From: Endomychus coccineus
Taxonomy: Eukaryota > Arthropoda > Insecta > Coleoptera > Endomychidae
Reading direction: 5' to 3'
Assembly: GCA_958510875.1 (NCBI GenBank)
Contig: OY294067.1
Location: 247,767,736-247,831,735, forward strand
DNA: 64,000 bases
Shown here piece after piece: positions 1 to 13,080 of the stretch; positions within the stretch are counted from its first letter, which is position 1, and every line of letters begins with the position of its first letter. The notes beneath the pieces are model-generated. The model saw nothing but the letters and a program-made list of their open reading frames with translations. It had not been told where the DNA came from and made no database searches. A program made the translations under genes and the position numbers.

Positions 1-1177
1 ACAACAACTTTTTTGATTAAACCGTTCAGTTACCCCTTTCCTTTGACATTCGCTAACTGAATTGTGCGCCAAATCACATCCGATATTCCATTAAACGTTA
101 CTATTTGAACAAGGAAACTCGACGGGGTGCAAATAAATGACTTTCCAAACAAGGGGAGCTCGGGTGTTGTGTACAAGCTAATACCGAGATGTGAAGTAAA
201 CTACGTTTTAAACGAACGCTGTGGGAGATAAGGGACGACGGCAGCTTCGTTGATTTGACTTCTTCACTCCAGTCTCAGCGTCAAAGATAATTTGGTGCAA
301 CTAAAAACAGGTTGGAATTACTGCAAGAGTTGTCCAGTGGAATCTAAGCAATCTTGGATCATATCATAAAGTTATGGTTCAATTTACACGTTTATCCATT
401 CAGTAATCCAAGTTGTTTCCATAAATTAGAAAATATACCTTATTATTATCATTCATACTGTGTCAAGAACCTTTATTATTATTATTAGTAGAAGAAAGCG
501 TTGCCTCCGTCGCTACGATGTCATTCCTCAAGCTTCAAGACTTCATGCTTATTCTAAGTCAGTACAAACAGCAAAAAACGTAAAAAGACTTGAAATTATA
601 CTCTGTCAAGTGAACTGACAGGGATATCTATGTTATGGTATGGTATGTCACGGACATTATGTGACTATCAATATATCAGCTGCCTGTTATGTTGTGTTGT
701 CTGTCATAACATAGATATTCTGAACTGTGATAATGATAAACCATTAATCTATGGTATAAATTATACGTGATTATATTATTTGTCAAAAACAACAAGATAT
801 ATCTAGTCCGTTTTACCCCGTTTGAGATTGAATTTAGAACAATCTGTACTACGCCTAGTGTACGGAAAAAATCCATATTGTTCTTCTGAAAATATATGCT
901 TACTTACATGAGTTTGTATGACAGGATGTTATAATCAAAATCTACTGAAATAGTGATAAGTAATTGACAGAAAGTGATATAGAGTGAGACTAGATGACGA
1001 CTAACTTTTCAACCCACAATTTGAGATTACATTTATGTTACATTTGAGTTACAATTAAGAATCAAATTTGTAAAATTCGATAATAATAATGAAATATAAA
1101 CAAATTCAGCTATTTTTAAGTGTTACTTTCTCTTGTCTAATGTTCTATTTCGAATAAATTTAGTTCAAAAAAATATA
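1..1177. other. Non-coding flank, no gene seen
   Basis: This AT-rich stretch lies 5' of the first visible IRSp53 exon and is probably intron or upstream flank of that gene. No reading frame resembles a known protein and no exon with plausible splice sites was found. The only structure noted is the inverted repeat at 623-719. Confidence 0.5.
623..719. repeat. Short inverted repeat (hairpin)
   Basis: GATATCTATGTTATG at 623-637 faces CATAACATAGATATT at 705-719. The 15-base arms pair except at the outermost position and enclose about 67 bases. It could be a remnant of a small inverted-repeat transposon. No protein or target duplication is visible. Confidence 0.5.
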
Positions 1178-1306
1178 CAGCGTATTGTCGTTTTTTCGTT
1201 CATAACTTTGGAAAACGTTAGAACATGAACATAACATAGAAAATAATAGAGGCCTTCCATATACCATTTTCCTCTAAGACACTCCGTTTCCGAGGTACAT
1301 TGGAAG
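1178..1306 (+). mobile_element. Fragment of CAGGGTGTTTC-type foldback MITE
   Basis: The sequence TTTTTTCGTTCATAACTTTG near 1190, then a block ending around TCCGTTTCCGAGGTAC, matches the terminal part of the foldback MITE at 62000-62967. It is a diverged, truncated copy with no coding capacity. Its ends are approximate. Confidence 0.55.
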
Positions 1307-4300
1307 AATCGGAAAATCATTACATAATAATATCTCTCTAAACAAATGAAGATTTTCTTCTCATACATGATAGACTTTAGTTTTCTGTGAGCCACGCCTA
1401 TAATGAAAATTTTATTTGATCAATAGCGCACAGGAATATCATTTAATGAAATCAGAATATTTCCTCAATTTCATGTCCCTGACAAAAATTAAATCCTCAA
1501 AGTCAGATAATAATCAAAACAAAACAAAGTAACTTTTTTTCTCAAGCAAGAAAAGTCCAAGTTTCGAAACACACACCACAGAATTCAGATCAAAAATAGT
1601 ATAGATTGATTCAGAAATGCTCAAAACGGATATTCCGCGAAAACCAGGAAATTTTTTTGCCCCGATTGCAATACTTCCCTTACACCATTCATCACACCCT
1701 TTATAGGATTCTGACTACCTTAGGAAGCATTTTTCGACCTTTGGTTACATGAACTTTTCCTTGAATACATCCGAACAATAAGATGCTGGAGTATATTAAG
1801 ATTATATCCCCACATCCTGCATATTTTGTAGTAGTTATTTTCTTTGTTCATGTTCTTTAGCACTACCATAAACGAGATAATACTTCGTTTCGACGTTTCG
1901 AATATTTCATTGATATATTTATCAGCAACTGATATGTTGAATGAAATATTTCTGCAGATGACGTTTGTATTGAAATCCTATGAAAACTTTAGATGGTAGT
2001 GTGTGGAAATGTGTCGAGAGAAAATGTTAAGGTTTCATGAAGTATATATGGCCAATTATTGGAGTTGCTTGCACATGTTAATTAAATACCTAATATGCTA
2101 TTCTATTTTTTAAATTTCTACTCAGTTCAATATCTCTTTAATATTTTCCTGCAGTAAACGATACGGATGATACTATTGGACATTACAGTTTCATAAAATC
2201 GACCAAAATAAACTATTTCATGTCGCCTATTTGATGACAAAATATAAAAAACTATCTCTTATGATAAAAATCTTTTCACGTTTGCGATTGTAGAATTAAA
2301 ACTGCGCAGCATATATGTCATGTAGTAGCTTTTGCTGAATCCGGAGGGATTTAAAAAACTCCAGATTTATTGTACCTCAGACTCGTATTTACCATGTTAT
2401 ATGCAAACCGTGTATGTGGCCACGAGATATATAAATATGCGGTACATGCTAGTGGAACTCAAAAAGCTTAATATGGTGTAGTGAATATTTTATACAAGAA
2501 TAAAACAGAATTGAACACATCCAGATGAGCAGATTATTCACACATATTGTTCCGTTCGGTAAACATTATCTTCACATGTTGTTTGATTCAGTAATCAATA
2601 TAATAATAGCTTTATCTGCGAATGTTGATATTCAACTCCTACAGAAACAATGTATCGAAATAATTCAAAATTGGATATTGGTACTCAACGTGAACCGTCA
2701 AGTTCAATGTTGTAACTACGGATTAATTAACTTTTGTAAGCTTGATGATTCAACTTGTAACGAAGCTCAAAAGTCTTGAATAATTATTTAAGGGGAAACA
2801 TATATTGGTCGTACATTTTAGAAGATTTTGTTCATACGAGTTATCAGGATAGCCAAAACGCGTGATATAATAGAATTAATAATTTAGAATAGGTATATTG
2901 TTGTGCAGGAATATAAATAGTACCGGGTGTAGTATACGGATCAGATTCGCATCCATTCTTAATTCATAAACCGCGTATGTAAATCGCATGTAAAACCGTG
3001 CATATTTCGTAAGTTTAAAAACCACTACACAGAATTTTGGAACTGGTGGAGCATCATTCGCGAAATAAAAAGGTATGTGCAGGACGCCAGCCGTCAGAGA
3101 ACTTGAACTTGAATCCCGTGAGAAGCAAAATCATCAAGCAAACGTTAATTTGTTTAAAAAAAACAGATGAGATCTACCACTTTATTACACATTATCCATT
3201 TGAATTAGTTATATAACGAACTCTGTACTGTCTTTTAGTAGTCTGGGCTTCGCCTAGGTGTAATTAGAGGTCAATAATTGAATTAAATTGTCATATAGTT
3301 TCAAGTACATTTCTCCTAACTCTTTTTAACCCGCGTACTGAGAATAATTAATTGAATTATATCAAATAATTGTATGATGTCCGTGAATGAATGAATTGCG
3401 GAATTCTGCATCATAATCTCCATATGCACACTGTGTAGTTTACCAGAAGAAGGTGGAGATTGTAGATACACCACTGATGTCTGCACACTGTTTAGTTAGT
3501 CGGAAGTAGGTGCTAGAAAGGGTAGTGTAAAAAAGATCAGAATACTTTCATGTGCACACTGTGTAGTTCCCCGGTGTTAAATAGGAACTGTGACTGGTCG
3601 ACGTATGAAAATACCTCTATGTAGTGTGGACTAACATCAGTTTACAATTATCTTAGACAGAGTGGGACAAATCGAAATTGAGAGTAGGCAATCAATATGA
3701 TACAGTTTACGAGTTGACTTCTGATATGCCGCGGGGTTGCTTCTGATACTCAGAGTGAATTAGAAACCATTTTGATAGACTGTTCACTTGCCATGCTTGC
3801 ATAGTCTGTAGATTGCTTAATACTCCATGATTGGCCACTCTTGAAGATTTATTAAAGATTTATTATCATTCAGTAAAAAGTTTGCTTGCTTGGACCGTTT
3901 TTCTGTTTCTGTTTCTTTTGATCGAGCTTCCTTAGTGATCTTAGTCATTGTTAATTCCATTCAATAATTCTTGTAATTGTACAATTACGAGAAATAAAAT
4001 TATTATTCGAAATTCCGTGTTTATTTGCGAGGAAGTGTGTATTTAATCACCCGAGAAGTTACCAAGTATTTTCTTTTGTTATTAAAGCCTGCAAATCTGA
4101 TACTAGTCATTCTTCCAGGACAAGGCTATCCATAGATATTATTTTGATACGCTTTGTGGTGAAAACCCTAGCAAAAGTCATCAAAAAGGAGTGAACTTAT
4201 CAAAAAAAAATTTGGAAGGAAGTTCATTCTCCAGTGAGTATATAGCTCAAAACTGACAAATCACCTCACAAACAAACACGGATGTTTATAATTTTGCGCA

Positions 4301-6324
4301 TCCACCATTTTACATCACGAATATGCATTTTCTTTACATTACACCATAATTAATTTATCCTATCTTACCCAAATATGCACATCTATTTCCGAAGACTAGC
4401 TCATATCATTGGAATAACCTATGAATTACAGATATACTGAAATCAACAACTACAAACATCTAGATGTGGCAGCTTCATGATTTAACGTTCGGCATGTTCC
4501 ACTTTTTTCAGCGATTTCGAAATTTCTCCCGTTACTATTCTTCAGGATCGATTCATGATTCTGGTTTGGAAACAGCTCATCAACCATTTTCACAGGGACC
4601 AAGAAATATATGTAAACGGACAACATCATAAATGTATCAAATGTGGAAATCTAGTAGTTGCTACCTATATCACAATGTAACTCAAATGAAGGGAAGCTAT
4701 CAACTGTAACATGGTACTCTCTTGATTAATCTGTATAAAACTTTACTTGAGGAATTTACGTTATTCCTATTCATCAACATTTATTTATCTATCTGCAGTG
4801 TGGCCATTTAATTCAGAGAACCATGACACGTTGGAGTTTTATTCAATCATTAATCAGCCAGAACAAACGTGAAAAATATCATAGACACTTACCCTTTTCT
4901 TTCACAAGACACTTAAGATTTTAACACAGGAAGGTAAGTGAAGGGATAAATGCTAGGTTTAATCAGAGAAACTCGAGCTCAACAACAATAAACTATTTAA
5001 TAAACAACAATTAAAAGATAATGGTAATAATAAAGAAAGAATATAAATGATAATTAAAAATAATAAAAGAATACTATAATTAACTTTATTGTTAATCTTG
5101 AAAATTACTAATAAAGATAATCTAATAACGAACTTAAAGTTAAATATATTCACCTAGATAATCTAAATCTACTAAACTAAAGAAAAATTAAACAAAAATT
5201 ATTGAAAATGATTTCCCAACTAGCATGAATTTAGGGAATTTAAAAGCTACGAAGTGATTAAAATATATTATTAACTCGAACTTGAATACAACTGAACTCT
5301 GATTTTTAGCGAAAATACCCTCTTACCAAGAAACACTCTGAATAATCTATTAGAATTAATTTAATTGAAAATGACAAAGTGTCACGTGATTTCTCAAAAG
5401 TCTAATTCAAGTTAGAAAATATAACTGAAGGTTTTTCCGCATTCTGTTGATATTTATAATGCGTCCTTTTTCTGCAATTAGGGAAGGATCCCCGAATTGT
5501 TTAATCAATGATTTTACTCATAGTGATCCTGGTTTTACTTTTGTACCAATAATATTGCTAGTAAATTTGGAAGAATTGTTAAACCAATAAGCAGTAAGAT
5601 AACTTATAATTATTTTCATCTTTCTTAAGATCTTTCACTCAGACTGTTTCTAGGGTGGGGATTTCTAAACTTATCTGTCCTTTTCTAAATATTGCTAACT
5701 GTTTTGAATATACATATTATTTCAACTAATCAAGACTATATTCAAGTACAATTTCGATGATCTCCAGAAGGGTCATAGAAGGTTTATCATATAGCAAACC
5801 ATTAGTTTCTCGTCCTATCTCAGTTATCAATGTTGGCAGATTGATAGCTTCAATAAAAAAATAAACTTTTGAATTTACTGCAAGCCCTTTGACCTTCTCG
5901 GCTATGGTAACATATCACCCACGTTAAAACGAGTGTGAAACTAATTTTTGTGTTTATTTAAGAAATTCCTTTAATATTTCCCGAAATAAAATGTGTTATT
6001 GGTGAGAACCAGAAAACATGTGGCTAACCCCAATGAGTTCTTATTACATTGCTTTAGATATTTTAATCTTACATCAAACTATATTCACAAAATTTGCCGA
6101 AATCATGCGATGTGTGCAATGAAAATAATAATGGGCAAATGATAATGAGTTTGATGAGCTCAGCTAAATTTTTATTACATTGCGATTCAAAATTGTTATT
6201 ATACAACCAATTTAGTCAAATACAAATGATTCCAGCTAAATGTCTCACTCCTCCAAAATTGCTCATCCCGGATAGAGGAGATTGGAGTAACGAAACTCTC
6301 ACTCTATTGCCGCCAACGTGAGCT
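1307..6324. other. Long non-coding stretch
   Basis: About 5 kb without a supportable gene. The short open frames here are isolated, low-complexity and AT-driven. A degenerate three-copy repeat occurs at 3425-3568. Position 5000-5160 is a very A/T-rich patch whose minus-strand frame is hydrophobic only because of base composition. The end of the stretch may contain eroded 5' sequence of the LINE that becomes recognisable near 6325. Confidence 0.45.
3425..3568. repeat. Three spaced copies of a 16-base motif
   Basis: TGCACACTGTGTAGTT occurs at 3425-3440 and 3553-3568, with a one-mismatch copy at 3482-3497. The starts are 57 and 71 bases apart. The intervening sequence is only weakly similar, so this is either a decayed minisatellite or a cluster of sites. 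Function unknown. Confidence 0.5.
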
Positions 6325-7161
6325 CGTATGATTTACAGATGGGTCCAAGGTAGGTCAGTGTGGTGCTAGCGTACATAAAAAGGCCACAGATCACCACTTT
6401 ACTGACTCCAGGTACTTACTGCACAGTTTTTCAGGCGGAGGTCTACGCAATATTGACTTGGATCATGAAAAACCTGCGAAGAAACTATGTAAATAGGAGC
6501 ACATATATTTGCACAGACAGCCGGTCGGCTCTGGGAGCTCTCAAATCACTCAGTGTCACATCAAGGCTTGTCGAAGAATACAGAGTCGCACTAATGGAAC
6601 TAGCCAGGAGAAATAAAGTCAACTCATCTGGGTCTCTGGACACAGTGAAGTAGGAGGAAAAGAAATGGCTGACTCCTTGGCAAGGCTAGGGTCGTCCGGC
6701 GTTCCTGTCGAACCGGAACCAATGGTCTCTTCATCAAATTGCATGTCTCGCCCTTCTGAGCCAACTAAACAAAGAGTGGTCTGAACTGTAGTGAGAATCA
6801 CCGCACATGAGGCAGGTCAAGCTCTTCATCAAAGATCCTGTGTCTGGGCTCACGAAGAAACTCCTTCATCTGAACAGAACAGATATCAGAGATATGACTG
6901 GAATCCTTACCGGTTCCTGTCGTCTTCACAAACACCTTCAAAAACTATGGACGTTGCAGATAATCCCGTATGTAGGAAATACAGAGAGGTAGAAGAAACT
7001 GCCTCTCACATACGCCAAGCAACGTCACTTCGTAGAATCAAAACTGCTCCCAGTAGAACTTATGGAAGACAGCGTTGGCAATAATCTGAGTTTCTGGCGA
7101 ATCACAAACCTGCTAGAATAGAATAGGGTTCTGACTACAGGGCGCATAATAAACCCAACTT
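6325..7161 (+). mobile_element. RNase H region of a non-LTR retrotransposon (LINE), 5' part
   Basis: A decayed LINE 3' half, readable with frame changes. It shows an RNase H type I domain: FTDGSK at about 6332 (first Asp), FQAEVYAI near 6430 (Glu), CTDSRSALGALKSL near 6510 (Asp), then a histidine-containing SGH segment and KEMADSLARLG near 6660. Downstream comes the C-terminal segment MTGILTGSCRLHKHLQKL (about 6890-6945) that usually precedes a zinc knuckle. Such domains are known from I/R1/Loa-like LINEs. Frameshifts and stops make it non-functional. Endonuclease and RT parts are missing or unrecognisable. The element is interrupted by the hAT insertion at 7162 and resumes at 9115. Confidence 0.75.
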
Positions 7162-9114
7162 CAGTGGCGGCTCCTCGAAGGAGGCTAAGGAGGCTCAGCC
7201 TCCTCACAAATTTATCTTGTTGATCATTCTTCATTTTATTTCCTGTTTCTCTAATAATTTTTTAAATTTTACAATTAATTCCCCATTCTCAGTAGTTATT
7301 TTTAATCTGGCAACAGTGCCCTGAGGCTAGACTCTCCATATATCTCAAACGCTGAGCATGTGTTGTTCAACACAGTTGCCGTTTTTCCGACCAGTCAATC
7401 GCCAAATAGCGTGAAACAGCGAAAACGGCAACATCCTCTGGAGGCTAGCCTGCCGCCCACCTTTAAGTTCAGTACGAGTACAGTCGGTGTGATACGGAAT
7501 ACGACACATGCGTAATGCGTCAATGCTTGTTTTGTTTTATGCGGGTATAATGGTTGAGTGACACCACGCGGAATAAGGTTAGATTAGAATTCGTCTGTTC
7601 AGTAAATTATTAATTGTAAGAATGGACAACTAGTGGAAAGATTTTTAGGGTTCTACGATGTTAGTTCGGGAAGAACAGCGGTCAATTTATTCAATTTTTT
7701 AATGGAAACATTTCAACGATTCGACTTTGCGAATAAATCAGACTTACGACGGCATCTGTAATGGCGGGACATTTAAACGGTCTTCAAACAAACGAACGTA
7801 AGTTTTAAATAACATAGTAGGAAACAGAATTCCCTGTAATGCTCGAACTCGATGGAATTTCACATCACGTGCAATGTTTAGTTTACCATCCATAAAAATA
7901 AAGACAAATTGATTGAAACATTTGATTTTATATTAAACAGTGATGGCTTTTCAACAGATCAGGTTTCATTAAATGCTGCTGTTGGTTTAAAATCTTATTT
8001 AGAAAATGAAGAATTTTTGTTTTTTCTTTATACTTTTAAATTAATATTTGAACAAACTGATCTTATTTTTCAAATTTTACAACATAAATTCACTAATATA
8101 ATTTATTCAAGAGATCGTTCAAAACATCTCATTGATAAAATTTCAAGTTTCCGTTATACAGAATTTAATTTTAATATTTTATTTGGAAATTATTCAACTG
8201 ATGAGGCTTCTCCCGTGGAAAGGAGGAAAACATATAATTTGGTAGACAAAAAACTACATTATGAACAACTTTTTTATGAAATTGTAGATACTATTAAAGG
8301 TCAAATATTGAGATTCGATTTTCCGATTTACATGAATTGAAGTTTTTCGATTTGACGAATAGAAGATTTTTCGAATCTTTTTCAAAAGAGTTTCTCAATA
8401 CACTTTCAGATAACTTAGTTCTGAAATATAATTTTTTTGATAAAATAGCGCTGCACAATGAATTATGCGTTGTATACTGGGATGAAGATATTTTAGGCCA
8501 GTACGACAGTCACGCCGATATGATAAAATATATGATAGATAATGATTTGCAACAAGTCTTACCTCAGTTTTATAAACTACTTTGTTTGACAGTCACCATT
8601 CCTGTCACGTCGGCATCGGTGAAGAGATCATTTTCTACTCTCAAACGAAGTAAAACATACATGCGAAATACAATGGGCCAAAATCGTTTATACAATGTTA
8701 GTTTAATATCTATTGAAAAAAATTTAGTAAAACACTTAAAACATAATGATACATTTTATGATAATATTATTGATCATTTTTCGCAAATTAAAGACAGTAG
8801 AATTTCGTTAATATATAAAAAAGTTGATAAAATTAATTTAAAAAAATCGAAATATGAAGAATTCCAAAAAAAAAAGAAAAAAAATTAAAAGTCCAAAAAA
8901 AATATAAAACAAAAAACGAACGAAAAAAAATTTGTGGGCAAGAGAAACTCTATACCTCCACGTTGGTTCTTGCTGGGTAACAATTAATTTTGTCACTGAA
9001 GTAGCTGGGTCGGTCGCTGCGCGAAGGTTAAATTAATTGACTGAATATAGTATATTTTTACAAAAACGTTTTATGTCCAGCCTCCTCTTTCAAAAAGTTC
9101 ACGAGCCGCCACTG
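7162..9114 (+). mobile_element. hAT DNA transposon, degraded
   Basis: The left end reads CAGTGGCGGCTC and the right end is its exact complement, GAGCCGCCACTG. Together these are the terminal inverted repeats of a hAT element of about 1950 bases. The flanks CCAACTT (left) and CCAACTAT (right) are a near-match to an 8-base target duplication. Removing the element rejoins the LINE tail as CCCAACTATGTGGCCTGAG. A subterminal inverted repeat around 7376-7433 (TTGCCGTTTT facing AAAACGGCAA) may be a transposase-binding region. The enclosed transposase is broken and N-terminally shortened, so this copy cannot move by itself. Confidence 0.85.
7909..8888 (+). pseudogene. hAT transposase remnant (core plus dimerisation domain)
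   Basis: Two adjoining frames encode the C-terminal half of a hAT transposase of the kind annotated as zinc finger MYM-type 1-like. Frame one (7909-8340, 143 residues) continues from decayed upstream sequence beginning about 7620, where ARTRWNF-like residues of the core domain are legible. Frame two (8337-8888, 183 residues) carries the hAT C-terminal dimerisation domain, recognised by TIPVTSASVKRSFSTLK and the following NTMGQNRL and LISIEK. The two frames overlap by 4 bases, which marks a frameshift. The N-terminal BED/TTF zinc finger is absent. The tail ends in an A-rich lysine run. It would cut and paste hAT ends if intact; here it is inactive. Confidence 0.8.
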
Positions 9115-9180
9115 CCAACTATGTGGCCTGAGTGCATTTGGGGGCTGAGCCTCCTCCCCTCAAATGATGATGATGATGAA
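9115..9180 (+). mobile_element. 3' tail of the hAT-interrupted LINE
   Basis: This is the continuation of the RNase H LINE beyond the hAT insertion. It reads CCAACTATGTGGCCTGAGTG and ends in an (ATG)n/(GAT)n microsatellite at about 9164-9179, the likely 3' terminus of the LINE. Confidence 0.65.
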
Positions 9181-10269
9181 CGTTAACATTTTTGTTTTTT
9201 AAATTGTTGGAATTTTATTCAAACCTGCTACTTTAGGCATTTCATATGTTACTTCTGCAGCAGCTGAGTAACTAATAAACTGATTTATTCAATTCAGCCT
9301 GTATTGGTTTCTCTCGACATTGTCCGTGGAAGGGATTAAACTTAAACTGAATAACATACATGTACCACTTCAAACCCCTTCAATTTCGTCTTTCTCCAAT
9401 ATTGACGTACATAAGCAGTAAAACCGCTGTATATAGAGTTATACACAATAAACTTCATGAATATATGTAAAGTGGAATGAATTAATATGTTTTTTTACCA
9501 CTCAAAATGCAAAAACAAACATATTTGAATTATTTTGAAGTCCCAAGAGCTTCAGCAAAAACGTGCTAATATGCATTTGCCTCAGCCTTAAAGTCATATC
9601 ATAATATATGCGGTAGTCTTTGAGTTGAACGCTCCCTAAACGGATGAGATCGTTTATTTTTCCCTCATGATATTAGAAACTGAGATTCATATATGTTATG
9701 GTCAGAGAAGAGATCAAAATACAAAATATGAGACTCTTCATCCCCAATCGACTTATAACAGAACTGCACGTGTCGTATTTCCCGTGAGTTGCATAGCAAC
9801 ACTAGATATCACACACTTTCTTCCCTTCTTGTTTTTACTGTTCGTATATTTTAGAAAGCATATTTCCGTAATATTAAATGTAACCGAACTCATCTTTATT
9901 CAAATCACAGAAGGCACATGAATCAGGATTGATTCTGACATTAATAGGATTTAACTATTAGAAATTTTCATCGTGCTAGGTATATGATATTATATTTTTT
10001 TCTATTTATCTGTGCAGCCTGCGTTTCCGACCATTGCCTCCGTTTTGTTGTACTTCTCAAGCTTCTTATTCTTATCGAATGAATTGCTGATTATAATTGA
10101 TAATGTTGTTAACATACATATTTTGATTCACTCATCTATTCTGACATGAAAATTGTGGATATTTTTTTAACAACTACCCCCTACTACCTAGGATCCTATA
10201 CAGGATTCAGGAAAAATATGAGATGGTCTCCTATGGGTTAAAGTAGTTCGAATGTTTTTGTATACGATT
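9181..10269. other. Non-coding, nothing recognised
   Basis: AT-rich sequence between two LINE remnants. One 84-residue open frame at 9667-9921 has no recognisable domain and no splice context, so it is not called. Confidence 0.4.
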
Positions 10270-10900
10270 TGTCACTTCCGTTGGCGAATCCCTCATAAGC
10301 CAGCTAATTTGCCTTCTGACTATGCTCAGCTTAGCCTTGGCTGAATTAGCCAGAAGGAATAAACTTCAGCTAGTATGGTTATCCGCCCACTCTGACGCAG
10401 AAGGAGCCGAAAGGGCCGATGAATGGGTAACTGGGGTTTCGTAGACACCGATTCAACGATCGGAGTCTCATCTACCAACAGGCTAGGCTGTACGTCCTCA
10501 GAGAACTTTCGGTTTTTTGCAGTGCCCATAGTATGAGGCAGGCGAAGCTCCACATTGCGGAGATCTCGCCCAAACGCTCGAGAACCTTTCTCTCTATGAT
10601 CAGAAGAGCCATGAAACTGGGGACAGAACTCCTCACAGGACACTGTCATCTGAATGAATATCTACATTTAATGGTCATTGTTAATGTTTCAGATTGTGGT
10701 AGATGCAGATAGGCGAAAGAAACTGTCTCTCATATCCTTGTAGAATGTCCAGGTTTCTCTCAGGTTACAATACCTCGACAGCGATTAGCCAACTGAAGCC
10801 ATGAAATACATCAGTCCATGCAGAATCCTAGTCTTCGGCGCTGACTTAGGCCTTCCAGACTGAGTCTTGTATCAAAAGGTGCACATTGGACCTAAACAAG
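10270..10900 (+). mobile_element. Second RNase H LINE remnant
   Basis: It is similar in kind to the LINE at 6325-7161 but separately decayed. LAELARRNKLQLVWLSAHSD (from about 10340) and EGAERADEW match the C-terminal part of RNase H, with SAHSD replacing the usual SGHSG. LGTELLTGHCHLNEYL (near 10618) precedes a C..C...H..C knuckle (DCGRCR, then VSHILVECPGF, about 10690-10755) that contains a stop codon. Several frameshifts and stops show it is dead. Confidence 0.7.
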
Positions 10901-12850
10901 CAGTCTAAGCACTCTGGACTTGTCCGCCCCTATGTTATTGCTTTCTAGTACTCGTTTGGAGGTGATATCAAACCTACTTCCCGCTAGTATTACAAATCTG
11001 CTGTCCGTAAGGATTTCATTATCTTCACCGCTTATTTTTCGGTTCAGAATTTCTTTTACCGCATCGTTAATAGTACAGATTTCAGCTCACTGTTGCATAT
11101 TTCTCCCAGGTTATTGTTAGGGATAGGTTTGAATCTTCCTCCATGTAAATGTCAAGACTTATAGGGCAGAGCATTGCTTCTATCACTACTGTGGGTGTGA
11201 TTCACATGGCTCCCATGGAGCTGAGCCATGCGGATCTTCTAGGTATTTCATTGAGGCATTCTGTATGCTTATGGGTCACCAGACGAGTGCGCCCTATGTT
11301 ATCATAGGTCTTATATCGTGAATATTAATATCTCCCCTTATTTGGATTTCCGAATGGGGAAAATATAAAAAGTACTTGGAAAGTTCTACTCAGAAAACGA
11401 AGGAATCTTCACAAAGCAACTAATAAGCGCTTGCATATAGATATTGTAGATTTTACCAAGTACAATCGAACGTATCGCTATTGAATTCGATCAAGTTTTT
11501 ATCAGGAAGTAACAAATAATGTAATTTTGGATGAAATCAGTGACTACGTGATGTAAATCCATCATGAACATAAATCAGATAACTATTGTAACTTTGATTT
11601 TCACTAATTTGTTACATAAATGTGACTATTTCCGCTAACACCGCAGCTTTTGAACACATATTGCATGGTACTGAGTTAGTATTCCATATCTCTCCTCTTA
11701 GTAAGTGAATTGAAATATTTAATGATTAATGCTCAATTAACTTCAGAAAATTATCAGAGATGGCTCATTTCAAACAAATTAACTTAACACACCAGGGAAC
11801 CATGTCAAATTTGAATAGGAAATATAACACCAAACGGATAAAACAGAAAAGCCAGAAAAATATAGAAATAAATAAATTATTATAAATTATTAACAATGAG
11901 TAATATTGCAATTTGAAAAATGTAAATTTTAAAATGCATATATATATATATTTGTAAGTAAAAAAGTGCATTATGATATTTCTCTCATCATTCTTCCAAA
12001 ACATTTTAATGAAAGAAACTAATGTTAGAAATCACAAACTACAGAAAAAAAGTATTGTTTTATAATCAGCACCCGACGCCTCCACCATAAATCACTGGTA
12101 CGCATCGTTATTCAAATTTCGTGGACTTATATTTTTAAATGAGGATATTTAAATCTAAAAGTAAGAGCCTCACGATATTCATCTCGTTGTTCCCCCAAAA
12201 AGATTCAATTGAAGGAAACTAATTTTTGAAATCTGAATCTTCAGGAAAAGAAATACCTTTATAATCAACACCCGTCGCATCCACCATATATCACAAGTGC
12301 AACGTTAGTGGATTTGAGTTATTAGAACTAATCACCAAAGCTATGGGTTAATCACACCTCTATGAAGGTAGAAGCTGACTTCTATTGGTGTCTGAACCTA
12401 AATACAAATGCTTATCGCATACGTGTTAAATATTGATTACATCATAGTATGAGCTAAAAGTAATGGAATATGACAATGGATTGGAGACAGCTACGTCACT
12501 CCTCTCGTAACCAACTCATCTTTCTTCTTCTAGTAAACTGTATTCCCTTCTCTCGGGTAGCAACTCACCTTTTGTAATGTATCAAGAGAAAGATATCTGT
12601 ATTGACTATACAACGGTATGAAGACAATTCAATAGCATTCTCAATGAATTATTCCAGAGAAGAATTGAATTTTCTTCCTACAGGTTTATACTGACATTAA
12701 TGTGAATTGTGAAGGAAATACAAGATTGATGGGAATGATTGAGAGATTAGGTAGTCGAAAGAAAAGTCAAAGTTTTAAATATTCAGAATGTTTATCATAT
12801 CTTCAAATCTAATCTGCAAATAATCAATTTCATGTATGCTTTTGTTACAG
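10901..12850. other. Intron sequence 5' of first visible IRSp53 exon
   Basis: No gene was found. Two diverged direct copies of a ~100-base segment lie at about 12007-12120 and 12204-12306; both contain a TATAATCA-CACCCG core followed by TCCACCAT. The end of the stretch is the intron that delivers the acceptor TTTGTTACAG at 12850. The preceding exon must end with a single base of a split codon; I could not find it here. Confidence 0.45.
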
Positions 12851-12912
12851 GTGCCGCATTGATGAAAATAGTAGAAGTCTATAAAGAAATTCAAGACCAG
12901 CAAATGAATATC
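12851..12912 (+). CDS. IRSp53: IRSp53/BAIAP2 ortholog, I-BAR exon (first visible)
   Basis: A 62-base exon between the acceptor TTTGTTACAG and the donor GTAAGT. Its first two bases finish a split codon (a Gly if the upstream base is G), then 20 codons read AALMKIVEVYKEIQDQQMNI. This matches the segment of vertebrate IRSp53 that reads roughly ALMQIAEVHRQIQNQLEDM, part of a long I-BAR helix. I-BAR dimers bind phosphoinositide membranes and push out filopodia-like protrusions. The upstream I-BAR part is not in the window. The following intron is about 22 kb and in phase 0. Confidence 0.85.
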
Positions 12913-13080
12913 GTAAGTTAATTCAATTTTCCTTTTGAGTATAGACCCCAAGTTTTCTGTGTTCCCTCACGACCAAAGCATTTCTCGTTTAACAGCCAGT
13001 CATTCAAAAAATCTGTTGTACCCATGGAGTCGGTTTGTGTTGCGTTTTTGCCATACTAGCGAGTTCGCCATTTGAATATC

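Noticed and set aside
4959..5153. Small hydrophobic (membrane) protein
   Set aside because: The Leu/Ile/Ser bias follows directly from A/T-rich DNA; low complexity and no context.
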